From Voacanga thouarsii (Eukaryota > Streptophyta > Magnoliopsida > Gentianales > Apocynaceae): a DNA stretch of 64,000 nt. Shown here piece by piece: positions 34,981-46,752 of this stretch; position 1 is the stretch's first letter; each line of letters begins with the position of its first letter. The DNA lies in the NCBI GenBank assembly GCA_026120185.1, contig JANUWF010000008.1:7685005-7749004 (forward strand). The letters are read 5' to 3'. A program made the translations under genes and the position numbers. The notes under the pieces were generated by a model. The model had not been told where the DNA came from. It saw nothing but the letters and a program-made list of their open reading frames with translations, and did not search any database.

Positions 34981-35500
34981 CTACAAGGAAAAAAACTTGT
35001 GCAAGCAAGTCAGTCGAGTGATTTTTTTAATTCCTAAACCTATTCTCAGATTGTTGAATCTTTCTTTGGCTAGAGGTTTTGTAAAGATGTCGGTGAGTTG
35101 TTCATCAGTTGAAATATATTCAACACACATGTCACCTTTAAGCACATGATCATAGATAAAATGATGTCTAACTTCTATATGTTTGGTCCTGAAATGTTGA
35201 ATATGATTCTTAGTTAGATTGATAGCGCTTGTATTATCACATAATATAGGTATGCAATTAAAATTAAGACCAAAATCAAGCAATGTATTTTTCATCCATA
35301 AGATTTGTGTGCAATAGCTGTCGACTGCAATATATTCGGCCTCAGTTGTGGATAAGGATACACAAGCTTGCTTCTTATTGTGCCATGACACTATAGAGTG
35401 TCTAAGAAATTGACAATGGCCACTTGTGCTTTTTCTTTCCATTTTACAACCCGTATAATCCACATCAGTGTATCCTATAAGATCAAATGTGCTAGTCTGA
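34981..35500 (-). pseudogene. SIRE-like copia element M: RNase H domain and pol C-terminus
   Basis: 160 codons open on the minus strand: MDYTGCKMERKSTSGHCQFL, then SLSTTEAEYIAVDSYCTQILW, ILCDNTSAINLTKN, HIEVRHHFIYDHV, EYISTDEQLTDIFTKPLAKE and RFNNLRIGLGI. All are hallmarks of the copia RNase H, closest in wording to the SIRE/Maximus lineage. The catalytic acidic residues (TTEAEYIA, CDNTSA) are present. It degrades the RNA strand of the RNA/DNA hybrid. The frame is broken upstream (35463-35673), so the whole pol is not continuous. Confidence 0.9.
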
Positions 35501-36640
35501 GGATATTATATGCCATAATCATATGTGCTGATTAGATATCAACTGAAGTGTTTACTGCATATAGGTGCGATTCCTTTGGATAGGATTGAAACTGGGTACA
35601 AAGATAAACTGAAAACATAATATCTAGCCGACTAGCGGTGAGATAGAGTAAGCTTCGAATCATACCTCTATACTAATGTTCATCTACCTTCTTACCCTTT
35701 TCATCTTTGTCAAGTTTTATAGAAGTACTCATAGGTGTACAGCTTTCTTTGGCTTTATTCATACCAAACCTTTTGAGTAGCTCATTCGCATACTTAGCTT
35801 GATTTATGAATATTCCATCCTTGATTTGCTTAATTTGTAGTCCGAGGAAGAAGTTTAGTTCTCCAATCATGCTCTTTTCAATTCTTGCTGCATTGTCTTA
35901 GCAAACATCTTGCACAAAGAATCATTAGTGGCACTAAAAATGATATCAACATAAATTTGAGCAATAAGTAGATAACCAGATTTATCAGATCCAATAAATA
36001 AAGTGGTATCAGTCAAGCCTCTTGAATACCCATTTGAAAGCAAGAATCCACTACGCCTCCCATACTAAGCTTGTGGGGCTTGTTTTAACCCATAAAGGGC
36101 CATTGAAAGTTTGAAAACATGATTTGGAAAATGCTCATGAATAAAATCCGGAGGTCGTTCTACATACACCTCCTCCTCAATAAAACCATTTAGGAATGCA
36201 CTCTTAATATCCATTCGACAAAGCATGAAATTTTTTAAGGAAGCAAAAGCAAGAAGCATTCCTATAGATTCTAATCTAGCAACGGGAGGAAATAATCAAT
36301 GCCCTCTTCTTAATTGAATTCTTGGGCGACCAGCCTAGCCTTATTTCTAATGACAGCTCCGTTTTCATCAAATTGATTTCTAAATACCCATTTGGTACCA
36401 ATAACCAAATGATCAAGTGGTCTAGGGACAAGTTTCCAAACTTGATTTCTTTAAAATTGGTTTTGTTCTTCTTGCATAGAAATTATCCAAAATTCATCAT
36501 GCAGTTCTACATCAATACAAATAGGTTCTATACTTAAGAGAAGGGCAAAGTTATCTATGAAATACCGTCTGGTTTTAACTCTATAGCTTGGATCACCAAT
36601 GATTTGTTCTTTAGGATGACCGGTTTTGTATTTCCAATAC
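35501..36640 (-). pseudogene. SIRE-like copia element M: reverse transcriptase, active-site Asp missing
   Basis: Minus strand. 36259-36065 gives MDIKSAFLNGFIEEEVYVER and FKLSMALYGLKQAPQA. 35963-35880 gives AQIYVDIIFSATNDSLCKMF, where the family has IYVDDIIF: one Asp codon of the YVDD box is absent (an in-frame loss). Then 35870-35673: MIGELNFFLGLQIKQIKDG, KYANELLKRFGMNKAKE. Frames change at about 36260, 35880 and 35670. Dead enzyme, both from frameshifts and from the active site. Confidence 0.85.
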
Positions 36641-37365
36641 TTTGGTAATTATTGATCCGTGGATTCTTTAGTTTGTTGCCTTCCTTGTTCAGCTTGTTGT
36701 TCTTCAATTTCTTCTTCTTTTGCATGAGTATCTTGCGGTGGAGCTTTGAGTTGGTCTTTTCTTATTTCCTTTGAACCTCCTATATCATCATTATCTTTCA
36801 TTGAAGCATAAATGTTAGATTCATAAAAAACAACATGTACGGATTCTTCCACACATAGAGTTCTTTTATTGTATACTCTATATGCCTTTTTATTGGAAGA
36901 GTATCCAAGAAATATCACCTCATCGAATTTGCTATCAAATTTCCCTAGATTGTCTCGGGTATTAAGAACAAAACATTTGTAGCCGAACATTTTAAAATAG
37001 GAGATTGATAGAGTTTGTCGAACATAAGTTCAAAGGGTGTTTTCTCAAAAACGGTCTCAATATTACTCTGTTTACAACATAGCATGTTGTATTAATAGCT
37101 TCAGCCCAAAAGTATTTTAGAAGGGCGTTTTCACAAATCATGGATCTAGTCATTTCTTGCAAAGTTCGATTTTTCCTCTCAACAACACCATTTTGTTGAG
37201 GTGTTTTGGCTGCTGAAAATTTGTGGAATACTCCATTTTCATCACAAAAAGTGTGTAAATTCATTGTTGCAAAATTTTCTACCATTGTCACTTCTAATAG
37301 AAACCAGTTTGCATCCAATAGAGTTTTAGATGTGTTTGATCAGTTTTGAAAATTTAGAAAAAGCT
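36641..37365 (-). pseudogene. SIRE-like copia element M: integrase core and C-terminus
   Basis: 37318-36992 gives TFCDENGVFHKFSAAKTPQQ, then NGVVERKNRTLQEMTRSM, LLKYFWAEAINTTCYVVNR. 36990-36649 gives MFGYKCFVLNTRDNLGKFD, EVIFLGYSSNKKAYRVYNKR, TLCVEESVHVVFYES. These are the second Asp/third Glu region and GKFD-type C-terminal domain of copia integrases. The Glu (NGVVERKNRT) is present. A frameshift separates the two readings at about 36991. Confidence 0.88.
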
Positions 37366-37881
37366 TCATCCTTTTGTCCAAGAAAATTTGGAGAAATCAT
37401 CAATTAGCACATATGCATACTTTTTACCGCCAAGGCTAACGGTCTTTATTAGTCCAAACAAATCTATATGAATTAATTCAAGAGGTTTTATGGTTGAAAT
37501 CATTTTCTTAGGTTTAAAAGAAGTTTTGATTTGTTTTCCAAATTGGCATGCATTACAAATTTTGCTTTTATCGAACTTCATTTTGGGCAATCCCCTAACA
37601 AGCTCTTTTGAGGACAATTTGTTTAGCAAATCAAAAGATACATGACCTAATCTTCTATGCCAAAGGTAACCATCATTGTCATGCATGGAGAGATATTTAA
37701 TACCATAAGCTATAAGGTCATTTAGATAGAATACATACGTATTTCCAACACGATTGGAAATAAAGATTGTTTCTTTATTTGCGCAATCCATGATAGAGCC
37801 AGAATCCTTTTCAAAAATGACTTTGCGGATGTTGTCACATAGTTGGCTAATGCTAAGCAAATTATATTTCAGCTCATGCAT
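37366..37881 (-). pseudogene. SIRE-like copia element M: GAG-pre-integrase and zinc-binding integrase N-terminus
   Basis: 171 codons open: MHELKYNLLSISQLCDNIRK, then a HHCC zinc-binding unit (LWHRRLGHVSF...CNACQFGKQ), PLELIHIDLFG (first catalytic Asp region) and YVLIDDFSKFSW. Order and wording match copia polyproteins. All four zinc ligands (H, H, C, C) are in place. It ends in a frameshift toward the core at 37365. Confidence 0.9.
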
Positions 37882-38065
37882 TAGTAATACTTGTTTTATA
37901 ATGGTCGAGGAACCTTTACCAATGTTACCTATGCCAAGAATTTTTCCTTTCTTTTTGTCTCCAAGGTAATGAATCCTTCATTTGTGGTTTGCACATCTTC
38001 TAACAAGGCTGCATTTCCAGTCATATGTCTTGAACATCCGCTATCCAAAAACCACTTGGTGAAGC
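37882..38065 (-). pseudogene. SIRE-like copia element M: aspartic protease
   Basis: The reverse strand reads KWFLDSGCSRHMTG, then ALLEDVQTTNEGFITLE. The DSG active site (38037-38045) in the context LDSGCSRHMTG is diagnostic of copia proteases. A stop and frameshift occur between this and the pre-integrase reading. Confidence 0.85.
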
Positions 38066-39760
38066 TCATTTTCTCCAAAGAATGTGCCTACACATGAGAA
38101 AAAAGAGTGATTTTTGGTACCCACATTTTCTTGGATCCATGGGGGTTTTAGTGTTTTCTCTAATTTTCCAAAATGTTATACCACCAGATTCTACTTTCTT
38201 CTTAATATGACACCTAGATGCTATGTGTCTAGATTTTCCATAATATATGCATGCTTTATGTGTCATATAACATGAGGCAGCTTTAACAAATCTAGATTTG
38301 TGAATTTTGTCCTTGTTCTTGTGTTTATAACCTAGGCCATTTCAGTTTCTAGCTTGGTATTGAGCCCTAAGTAATTTTTCCAGGTTATTTTTGCTATTTG
38401 TAAATTTTTCAATACATGTGGTAAAGTCATTGACTCTATTTTTCATGTCATCAAACATGCTAACCATACTTTCAAGAGAATGAATTTTATCATACAAACT
38501 TCCATTTTCTAGAGATACATACTGTAAAGTAGTGATGATTACATCCTTTTCCATAATAGCACATATGTGTGACTCAAGAGACATTTTATTCTTACTCAAC
38601 AACTTTTCATTCTTATTTAACAAATAATCAATCTTCAATTTCATTTCTTTGTTTTTTTTCTAGACAGTTTTTTTAGTTCATGGAACATATCAATTAGCAA
38701 TTCATTTGGATCATCGTGCTTTTCATGTTTAGATATATGCGAATTAGACATCAAATCAGTGATGGTAGAGTTTACCTCATTTTCCATGGCCATGAAGCAT
38801 GTGTTGGCAGTTTCATTTTCTAAATCTTCTTCTTTAGACTCAGACCCATTTTGGTCCTAGGTCCCCACCAATCCTTTGCCTTTCTTTGCCTTTCGCTCCT
38901 TCTTCTTCTTTTTAAGCATTCCGCCTTCTTTTTCTTTTGCAACTGGGCAGTCAGCAATGAAATGTTCAGTGCTTTTGCATTCATAACATCGAGGCTTGAA
39001 CACTGAGGTTTGTCCTTTCCTTTTTGCGAACTTCTTTCCCCTTTTGAAAGTTTCCTTTGTTGAACATCCTTCTGAATTTCTTTTCTATCATTGCCAGTTC
39101 TTCATTGTCTACTTCCGTTTCCTCACTACTGTCTGATTGACTAGTTTATGCATCCTCTTTTTCAACTTTTAGTGCTATTCCTTTTTTTCCTTTGTCATAA
39201 TCATCGGATTCCTAAAACCTCTTGAGTTTTATTTGATGTGTTAGAAGAGAGCCAATCAGCTATTCAGTTGGTAAGGATTTGAAATCCTTGGATTCTTTCA
39301 CAACAAGAGCTTTCAACTACCAGCTCTTGGGTAAAGCATCTAGAATTTTTCGATTTTATTCCCCAAAGGAATAAACCTTCCCATAGGCTTTGAGACCATT
39401 CGTGATATTTGTGAATCTAGTAAACATATCAACTATGCTTTTATTTGGCTTTATTGTAAAGGGCTGAATCACAGCCACTAACTCGATTGTATTCAGTGGC
39501 ATCTAGTGCATAGCATAAGATATTCATAGCTTGAAAATTTAATGTCATCTTAGCATTGTCTTCAACATCAAATTCTTCATTTTGTTTAGGCATTTTTTCT
39601 CTATCAACAACTTTGTCAGAATAAAAGGACCCTTTTCAATCAAATTCCACAACTCAAAGTTGTTTGAGCACATAGATTTTCATTCTATTTTTTTCAGAAT
39701 GTGTAGTTGTTTCCACTGAATAGAGGAGGTCAATTTGTTGATGAACCTTCAACATACAGA
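38066..39760 (-). pseudogene. SIRE-like copia element M: gag
   Basis: Fragmented minus-strand gag. Near 39580-39400: NAKMTLNFQAMNILCYALDA (core gag helices). About 38940-39000: a complete CCHC zinc knuckle, CYECKSTEHFIADC. 38644-38342: a coiled segment MKLKIDYLLNKNEKLLSKN with IHSLESMVSMFDDMKNRVND. 38266-38066: a second knuckle-like motif, CIYYGKSRHIASRC, whose second Cys is Tyr. Many stops and frameshifts. The long gag with a coiled spacer is usual for the SIRE lineage. Confidence 0.8.
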
Positions 39761-39827
39761 AGAGAAGATCAGTTTACCGTGAGGATTTTTCCTACAAGGC
39801 TGCTAGATCGAGAATAGAGTATACCAC

Positions 39828-39839
39828 ACTCTGATACTA
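39828..39839 (-). promoter_or_regulatory. Primer-binding site of element M, tRNA-iMet-like
   Basis: Minus strand TAGTATCAGAGT, consensus TGGTATCAGAGC with two changes. It sits just upstream of gag and next to the presumed 5' LTR edge. Confidence 0.65.
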
Positions 39840-39840
39840 A

Positions 39841-40668
39841 ATAAAAAATCTTAGAGGGGGCAGAATAAGGTTTTTAGCAAACTAAAACTTTTAAGAAATC
39901 TATTTTACAAAATAGAAATGTTCATCAAGTTTTTGACCAAGTATACTTGCAATAGAGAGAGCTATAACTTTGAGAGATATCCAAATTTAGACTAAGATAA
40001 GAAGCACGATACAATTAATACTATATTGAAAATGGGTTGGTGAACACCTTTAAAGATTTATTTAAGACACTACGAGATTTTGAGCAAGGACAGTTTGCGA
40101 GATTGTTTAAAAATAAATACTGAGAGTAAATGCAGAGAAGTGTGACACGGAATGTATAGTGATTCGATCTACCGATATCTACATCCACTACCTTAAGCTC
40201 ACACTTAAGGATTTGCAACTAGATTTCATTTATCTAACTGAATGGAATCAATGTGTACCATATACAAGAGAGGATCACCCCACTTGGTTTTCCAAAACCT
40301 CTTAATCAACCAATAAATTAAGGTTCACTCCAGATGGGTTTTACACCACAACCTTGGTATACAAGAGTGATTGAAGATAAATGGAACTAAAATGGCTCAC
40401 TGCTTTGAGTAGATTGCTCACCAAGAACAAGCACAAACACTTTTACCTTTAAGACACAATTTGATTTCACTTTGAAGGACATGGATAAAGGAGATCTTTA
40501 TTTTCTATAGACCAAGAGTGTTTCTTAGAAAGGTAAGACCAAAATTTGCTTTCAAATTGACTTTAGAAGCCTTACATGGAGTCATAAAGTAAGGTACCAT
40601 TGGCCATATAAACGGCTATGTTTTGCTGTTAGATTTACCATCATTTTGGACTCATGTTTCAGACGACA
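39841..40668 (-). repeat. Element M 5' LTR, truncated
   Basis: Sequence beyond the primer site. On the minus strand it ends CCCTCTAAGATTTTTTATT at the primer site. It has no coding content, and is cut at 40668/40669 by the giant LTR D. Its own 5' end is not in view, so length is unknown. Confidence 0.5.
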
Positions 40669-43025
40669 TGTAACACCCTGATACCTAGGCCCGCCGGGGA
40701 TGTCGACCCGTCCAAAGGACAAGAGGTCTTTATAACGAGGTCACGTAAATAAAATAGCGGAATAAAAATAATAAAAATAATAATTCAACTTAAGATTTAT
40801 TACAACCCAAGAATAAATCCACGAATTCCCAAAAGGAAACAAAACCATAAATAAAATTATCCACTCTCGTCTCCCCAAAAGCAATACATAATATCAAAAG
40901 ACACATTCTCTTTCAATGCAGATAACACTAGCTACTCACCCCCACAGCAGGATTGGCCTGAAATCATGCTAAAAAGGTGATGAGACAGAAATCTCAGTAA
41001 GTCCGTGTGTGCTTTGGGTGTTCAATGAAAACAGTTCGTGGATGCAAAGTGTGAAATCTTTATAAGAGAAATATTGGCAAGTAATAAATATTAGTCAAAA
41101 GCAAGAGTGGTGTTTTCCTCTTTTTGAAACCATACAAGTGCCCAATAAAATCAACCACTCATAAAGTTGGTCATGGGTTACCACACGTTGGGCCCCATAA
41201 CCATACAATGGTCAGAGTGCCACACTTTGGGCAGACTGACAAAAGAAATACTGGCAAACAATAAATGATGTTAAAAAACAAGAGTGGCGTTTTGGCTTAT
41301 CTAGCCGTACATAATTTATAAGATCAACCACTCGAAAGAAAGGATTATGGGTTACCACACGTTGGGCCCCATAACCGGTCAAAATGCCTAACACTTTGTG
41401 CAAACTGACAAAAGGTAGGTGATCGGCCTACCGGGCAAGATACTCCTCCTTCTCTATACCCAAACAACAGCCGGGTGTCCATTCCGGCAAAAACATAGTC
41501 ACTTGACTGAAATAAAACAAACTGCTAGCTCGGACCGGCCTGACTAAGTAGTACTAACGTTTCTCTAAGTTGAGCTTATCTTCTGGAGGTGGCCTCCTGC
41601 CAGAAGACTCACTCTTGCTCTTCAAAACTAGTACTACTAGCCTACCCCTGTTAAGTACTCAACGTAACATATCCCACTTGGGGAGAAAATGAACAAAACA
41701 CAGTTCCACTTGAAAATGGCAATTAAGGTTTTCCAAAGTTTGGGGTAAAACTGGTTTTAGAAAGAGTTTTAGGTTTTGAGTAAAACCGCCCCTTGATTTG
41801 CAGATAATTTATTTGTCTGAAATGAGAATGGAAATAATCCTCGATTGCCTTTACAGAAATGAGTGACCATGCACTCTACATTTGGCTTGCCATAAAAAAA
41901 AATCATTTTTCATCAAACAGGTTTTATTCAGGAGCTTACCTGATCCGACCTAACCCCGCATAGGGTAAATACAAACCACAATCAAACTCAAGCCAAGATT
42001 CACTTTCACAAATAAAACTAACTCAACTTACTACAATCATGTCCCTAGTGTCCCAAGCTTTAAGGCTCGATAATAAATAAAAGGGGTTTATAAAATAAAT
42101 CTAGTTTGATATTAAAATAACTAGAGTTTGGGAAATAGGTACAAAAAGTTGAAGGTTTAAATCTTGCTAAAAATAAATTATGGTTTATTTGAAAAAGGGT
42201 CCAAGGTAGAATTAGGTAAAATAATGATTTATTAATAATTTAGTTGTTAGAAAATAATTGATAGCTAAAATTTGTTGAAAATAAATTTAATGAGTCTTGC
42301 TTGAAAAATAATAAGCAAATCCTTAATGGGTTTTGATTAAAAGATAATAATTAAATTTTTAGTAATAAATATTTTATTAATTATAATCATTTCCATTAAA
42401 GGCTTTAATTGATTTTATCATTTTAAATAATAGATATATATATATTTCAGCAAAAACTATTATTTATTTGACTAGAATATCACTATTTTATATAAAAGAC
42501 CAAATCCACATTTTCCCATGATTTTCAAAATTTTACTTGAAAAATCATATTATTAAATATTTTATTAATGAAATAAAGATTACCTTAGGGACAACTAGAT
42601 CATGAATATATTTCTATGGCTAACCACAAACATGAACATATTCAACCCTTCAATTCATCAAATCATCCAAATCATGCATACAAGCATAGATATCAATTTA
42701 TCAAAATATGATCTAACCCTTACTAGCATAAATATGATCATGGCTTCAATAGTCCAACACGAATATAAATTCTATTCACCAAAGGTGACATAATCTCTAG
42801 CATACTTCATCACAAATACGACCTATGACATGCATCAACCTGAAATCATCATATAATCATCCAAGACAATCCTTCCATGCATAAATCCCATCTTCTTCTC
42901 AATCATACATATATTCATACTTCAATCTCAACAATATATATATACTCATCCCTTCGCCCTCCACCTTCTAACAACATCATCGTAGAGGTATGAATCTAGG
43001 GTTTAAAAGAAAGGTTGAAGGGACT

Positions 43026-43130
43026 TACTTGGTTGATGAATGCTTTGAAGGAGTTTAGAGTAGATCTCAACTCCTAGATGTTTAACTTTGTCCATGGGAG
43101 ATGGCGAAAGCATGTTCATGGGAGAAAAAA
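43026..43130 (-). other. Short sense ORF inside LTR D
   Basis: Minus-strand reading: MNMLSPSPMDKV, then HLGVEIYSKLLQSIHQPSK, ending in the context CCAAGTAAGTCC. It matches the LTR A and C peptides. No known domain. Confidence 0.35.
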
Positions 43131-43144
43131 AATCATTCGGCCAA

Positions 43145-43151
43145 GAGAGGG

Positions 43152-43204
<53 letters not shown>

Positions 43205-43220
43205 AGAAGAAGAAGAAGAG
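43145..43220. repeat. (GA)n-(AAG)n microsatellite in LTR D
   Basis: Long GA run followed by AAG units. Same position in the LTR as the GA/CT tracts of copies A, B and C. Confidence 0.9.
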
Positions 43221-44813
43221 GAAGTCATTAGTGTGATCATTCATATAGATTTTCAATAGAGATCAAGTTGAAGAGGTTGATGTTGATAGAGTGATTTTAC
43301 CTTGAAGATGTTCTTATCCAGAAATTTCTGCTTTGATCCGAAGTAGCAAGGTGTTTGGAGGAGTTTGATGTTAATATTGATGTTGATGGATTCATAGCAA
43401 TGAGTAGACTCAATCTGGAGATTTTCGTGAGGGTTTGAGATGGTTTGGAGGGGTATTAGGTGTAGAGAAGAAGTAGGTGTTCTTGATGGCTGAAGAAAAA
43501 TCGAGAGGAATGGTTGTTGTGGCTGCCGAATTTTCTGTGGAATGAGGGCTGCCGAAATTCTATAGGGTTTAGGAGGATGTTTCTTTAATTTGAGAGGGAA
43601 ATGAAAAGGTTAGTTGTTATAATCCTTGAAGAATATTTTTAGGAAGTGAATTTGGAAAGTAAATATCCTAAGATTATCTTGATTGCTTGGACAGCTTTGA
43701 AGTCTGCCACGGCTGATTGTTTGAGCAGAATTTCGTGGGATTAATGCTGACTTATGGAGGCTTATGGTGGCCAAAAGTAGGGTGTACAATGATGAAGAAG
43801 AAGTATGGTCCATTGAGCAAAATATTATGGAAGGTTACTAAATAAGATGGATGAAATTTTGGAAACCAATCGAGCTAAATTGCAGGGATTTGTTTGAGAG
43901 ATTTTGGACAGCCATTAATGGAATTTCGTACAGAAGTTCAAGGGGATCAATGGATCTCTGTTGATGGAGGTTTAAGGAAGGTTTTGACTGATTAAGGTTG
44001 GTGTTTTGGCTGGAAGAGAGATAGGAAACAAGCTAGATGAAAATCTGCACAGAATTTTCGCTGCACAGTGAATTTTCTGGCAGATTTTTGTCTGCCACTT
44101 CCATCCATTTTACAGCCAGCTGGAAGGTGGGTTTCAGGGGTATTCAAGGCTGGTTTCCAGCCTTCTTTATGGAGGAAAAATATGGCTAAGGTGCTGCACA
44201 AAATCTGGGAGAAAACAGCTTGGTTTGGAGCTCTCAAAGTTGATTTTCGTACAGTAATTTTTCCTGTTTTGCTCCAGCTTGAGCAGTCCGAAATTGGACA
44301 AAAACTTTCAGTTTTCAAACTGATCCTAAAGACCATTTTTTTGGTATCATTTGGGAGGGATTGTTAGCTAAAAATTTCGACCCTTTGAAGGTACAACAAG
44401 GTAGAAAATTCCAGCTCATTCTATGAAGAAAGATGAACTAAGCTAGAGGAAAATTTCAGCAAGCTCACTAGAGGGATTTTCCTCTTGAAATTCCTCACAA
44501 CTCTTCCATATTTTCCAAACCATAAGGAGTCTTTTACCAAGACATTTCGATCCTAAAAGACCTCAGTACTTTACTGAATTTTCTAGAAAGAAAAAGGCTA
44601 GAACATCTTGATCAAACCAATGAGTTGAAACTAAGGAAAACTAAAGATCAAGGAAGAATGATTTTCCCTATAAGAATTTCGAGAAGAGTAAAAGGAGTGG
44701 AATGAGGTTACTTCCATCATGTCTCTCCTAGAACATCATCACCACATTAATCTAAGCCCTTAAGGCCGAAACCATCCTTTCCCAAGCAAAATAAAATTTA
44801 CTCAAGCTAAAGC

Positions 44814-44884
44814 TTCTATGATGGACTTTGAACCCAAGACCTCAAGAATTAATTCCAAAGCTCTAACCACTACACCACAACAAC
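44814..44884 (-). other. tRNA-like block with Pol III A/B boxes (LTR D)
   Basis: A box TGGTGTAGTGG (44867-44877, closest of all to the TRGYNNARNGG consensus). B box GGTTCAAAGTCC (44823-44834). Span exactly 55 bases. Confidence 0.5.
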
Positions 44885-45132
44885 TCTTGTTGCTATTTCT
44901 ACTAGAAAAATTATTTCCTATTCAATCCACAAGCTATCTCCTTATTTTCACCTCGGGCAAAAATTACCATTTTGTCCCTCTCACACAATACTCACCAACA
45001 AAACTTCAAGGCAATAAAACTCGAATCCAGAACACATAAAAATTCATATGAGAATATATTTAACCATGAAATAAAATATGATATGTATCCCGACCCCCTT
45101 ACTCTAAGGTTGGTTTCGACTGGGGTTTCACA

Positions 45133-45145
45133 TCCTCCCCTCTTT
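45133..45145 (-). promoter_or_regulatory. Polypurine tract of the giant-LTR element
   Basis: AAAGAGGGGAGGA on the minus strand, immediately before the LTR start TGTGAAACC. It defines LTR polarity for the family. Confidence 0.85.
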
Positions 45146-45178
45146 AGAAGAATTTCGCCCCGAAATTCATGCATACTT

Positions 45179-45295
45179 CTATTTCGGATCGGAATACATC
45201 CGCTTAATCCACTCTTCTGATTCCCATGTGGCATCTTGCGTGCCTTGATGCTCCCACTGAACCTTGACCATCGGGTACGGGCAATTTCGACCCAT
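45179..45295 (-). pseudogene. Chromodomain tail of the giant-LTR chromovirus
   Basis: Minus-strand reading YPMVKVQWEHQGTQDATWES, then EEWIKRMYSDPK and a stop at 45179. This is the integrase-fused chromodomain with the aromatic/WE core (VKVQW...ATWE). It places the giant-LTR family among the chromoviruses. Upstream the reading is lost at once, so most of pol is deleted. Confidence 0.85.
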
Positions 45296-45437
45296 CACAT
45301 CCCCATTAACATGGCAAATGCAATTTGACATAATGAGGCGCAGGATTAGAAGAAATTAAAATGTCTTCATAATAGTAGGCTTACTTTCTCTTATTGCTGC
45401 ATCTGCTTCTAGTACCTCCGCATTCGGTTTCCGGCAT

Positions 45438-45735
45438 TCACCTGAGATTTCTATCCTCACTTCCTGCAGCTCCACCAATGTCGGCTCGACTAGCCGCGCG
45501 AGCAAGCATTGCTGGGTTTCCTTGGTTGGTACTTCCAATTTTTGGACAGTTATTCCTCATATGCGAAGGGTCTCCGCAAATAAAGCATTTTCGATTCTCC
45601 TTCTTGGACCAGCAATCCTTCATTTTGTGCCCCCTCTTGCCACAGTGATGGCAGGTTATTGCATTTGCAGTGGCCACAGCTAGTGCGGTCCGTGCTTGTT
45701 TTCCTTTATTTTTGTGTTGCTGCCATCAAATTCTA
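45438..45735 (-). pseudogene. Gag zinc-knuckle segment of the giant-LTR element
   Basis: Minus strand reading MATANAITCHHCGKRGHKMK, with two complete CCHC knuckles: CHHCGKRGHKMKDC and CFICGDPSHMRNNC. A Gly/Ala/Arg-rich tail (ASRADIGGAAGSED) follows. Tandem knuckles are usual in Tekay/Del-type gag. It lies within about 150 bases of the chromodomain, whereas 3-4 kb of protease, RT, RNase H and integrase should lie between. The region is an internal deletion or a rearranged copy. Confidence 0.75.
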
Positions 45736-46344
45736 CAAAATGTTATTTTGCTCTGAAAATGTTTGTTTTGAAATCCTACAGGATTAGATAACTCTCTGGC
45801 CTGATCAATCAGAAGGAGTTGGTATTGGTAACGTTAAGTACTCAGCTATAACTCTAATCTTTGTACTAGCCTACATTATTGTTAGACGGCCTTAGTAACC
45901 TGGCCTAGTTTTAGGGATTGTCTTACTCTGAATCGGGTGACAAGACATTGAGATGAGTCGTATGGTGAGTAAGGTTGGCATTGATACTCGGTATTATGTT
46001 TGTTTGTACTTATCCTTTTGACAGTGCACAGTTGAGCATGGTAGGCTTGTGTCCTTCGTACAACAAGACTGTGATGTCGAAGGCAAAGCCTTTTGAGCTT
46101 TGCATGCGGGCCGACCTTCTGTAGGAGAAGTGCCTATGTTTTGAAAATTGGGGCAATATTTTGAAACTGAAACACTATTTTCAAAAAATGATATTAAACT
46201 CATCTTTAGAGAGTTTTAGAATTGATTCTAGTGAACAATGGATATGCTATTCCACCAAAGTTTTATGTACTCTGTTCTTTTATAAAGCACTAGTATACAC
46301 GGGACTCACTGGGTGATTTTTTACTCACACTTGTCTTTTGTCTT
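45735..46344 (+). repeat. Chromovirus G LTR fragment (left part)
   Basis: Aligns with 9290-9870 and 4030-4745 (AAAATGTTTGxTTTGAAATCCT, GACGGCC/TAGTAACCTxGCCTAG, AGCTTTGCxxGCxGGCC.ACCTTCTGT). It is interrupted at 46345 by a copia-type LTR and resumes at 50255-50351. Both outer edges are lost. Confidence 0.7.
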
Positions 46345-46752
46345 TGTTAGTGTTGTGCCCTAGAGGCAATCACTTATACATTGTATATGACACATTTTAT
46401 TTTAATAAAAGGCATTATTTATCTTACAGTTTCTTTTCTTTACTTTAAGTAATATAATTGTTCAATAAAGTCCCTAGTACAACACTGTGTTAAGGAAATC
46501 ATGATAGAGATCATGATATGAGATTCCTACTACACTGGATGGTGTTAGTACTTAAATAGTCCTTAGTCATAGTATTAATGAGACAGGACATCATCAATGC
46601 GTTAAGACTAGCATGTGTTAGACTTCCTAATTTGATCAGGCGGTGGTTTTTATAACCGTGAGTATTAAGATACTCAAAGTTAACACATGGATACTTGTTA
46701 ATGGAACAAGTTCATTGGATGACCTAGCTTTGAGATAATCACATGAATGACT

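Larger units (their letters stand above)
40669..45132 (-). repeat. Giant Tekay/Del-like 3' LTR D (4.46 kb)
   Basis: Runs TGTAACACCCTGATACC...GGGGTTTCACA. Unlike A-C it is followed at 45133 by a polypurine tract and coding remains, so it is the 3' LTR of an element on the minus strand. This copy fixes the orientation of the whole family. Blocks shared with A-C: TATA box (40725-40734), GA tract (43145-43220, then AAG repeats), tRNA-like block, conserved short ORF. The flanking bases ACGACA (left) have no partner on the right because the element is broken. Confidence 0.85.

Noticed and set aside
44068..44367. ORFs on both strands of LTR D (99 and 114 codons)
   Set aside because: Mutually overlapping shadows. 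Related ORFs at 15722-15928 and 28047-28259 share some words (for example GWKPAL/FLHKEGWK-like) because the LTRs are homologous, but frames and ends differ.
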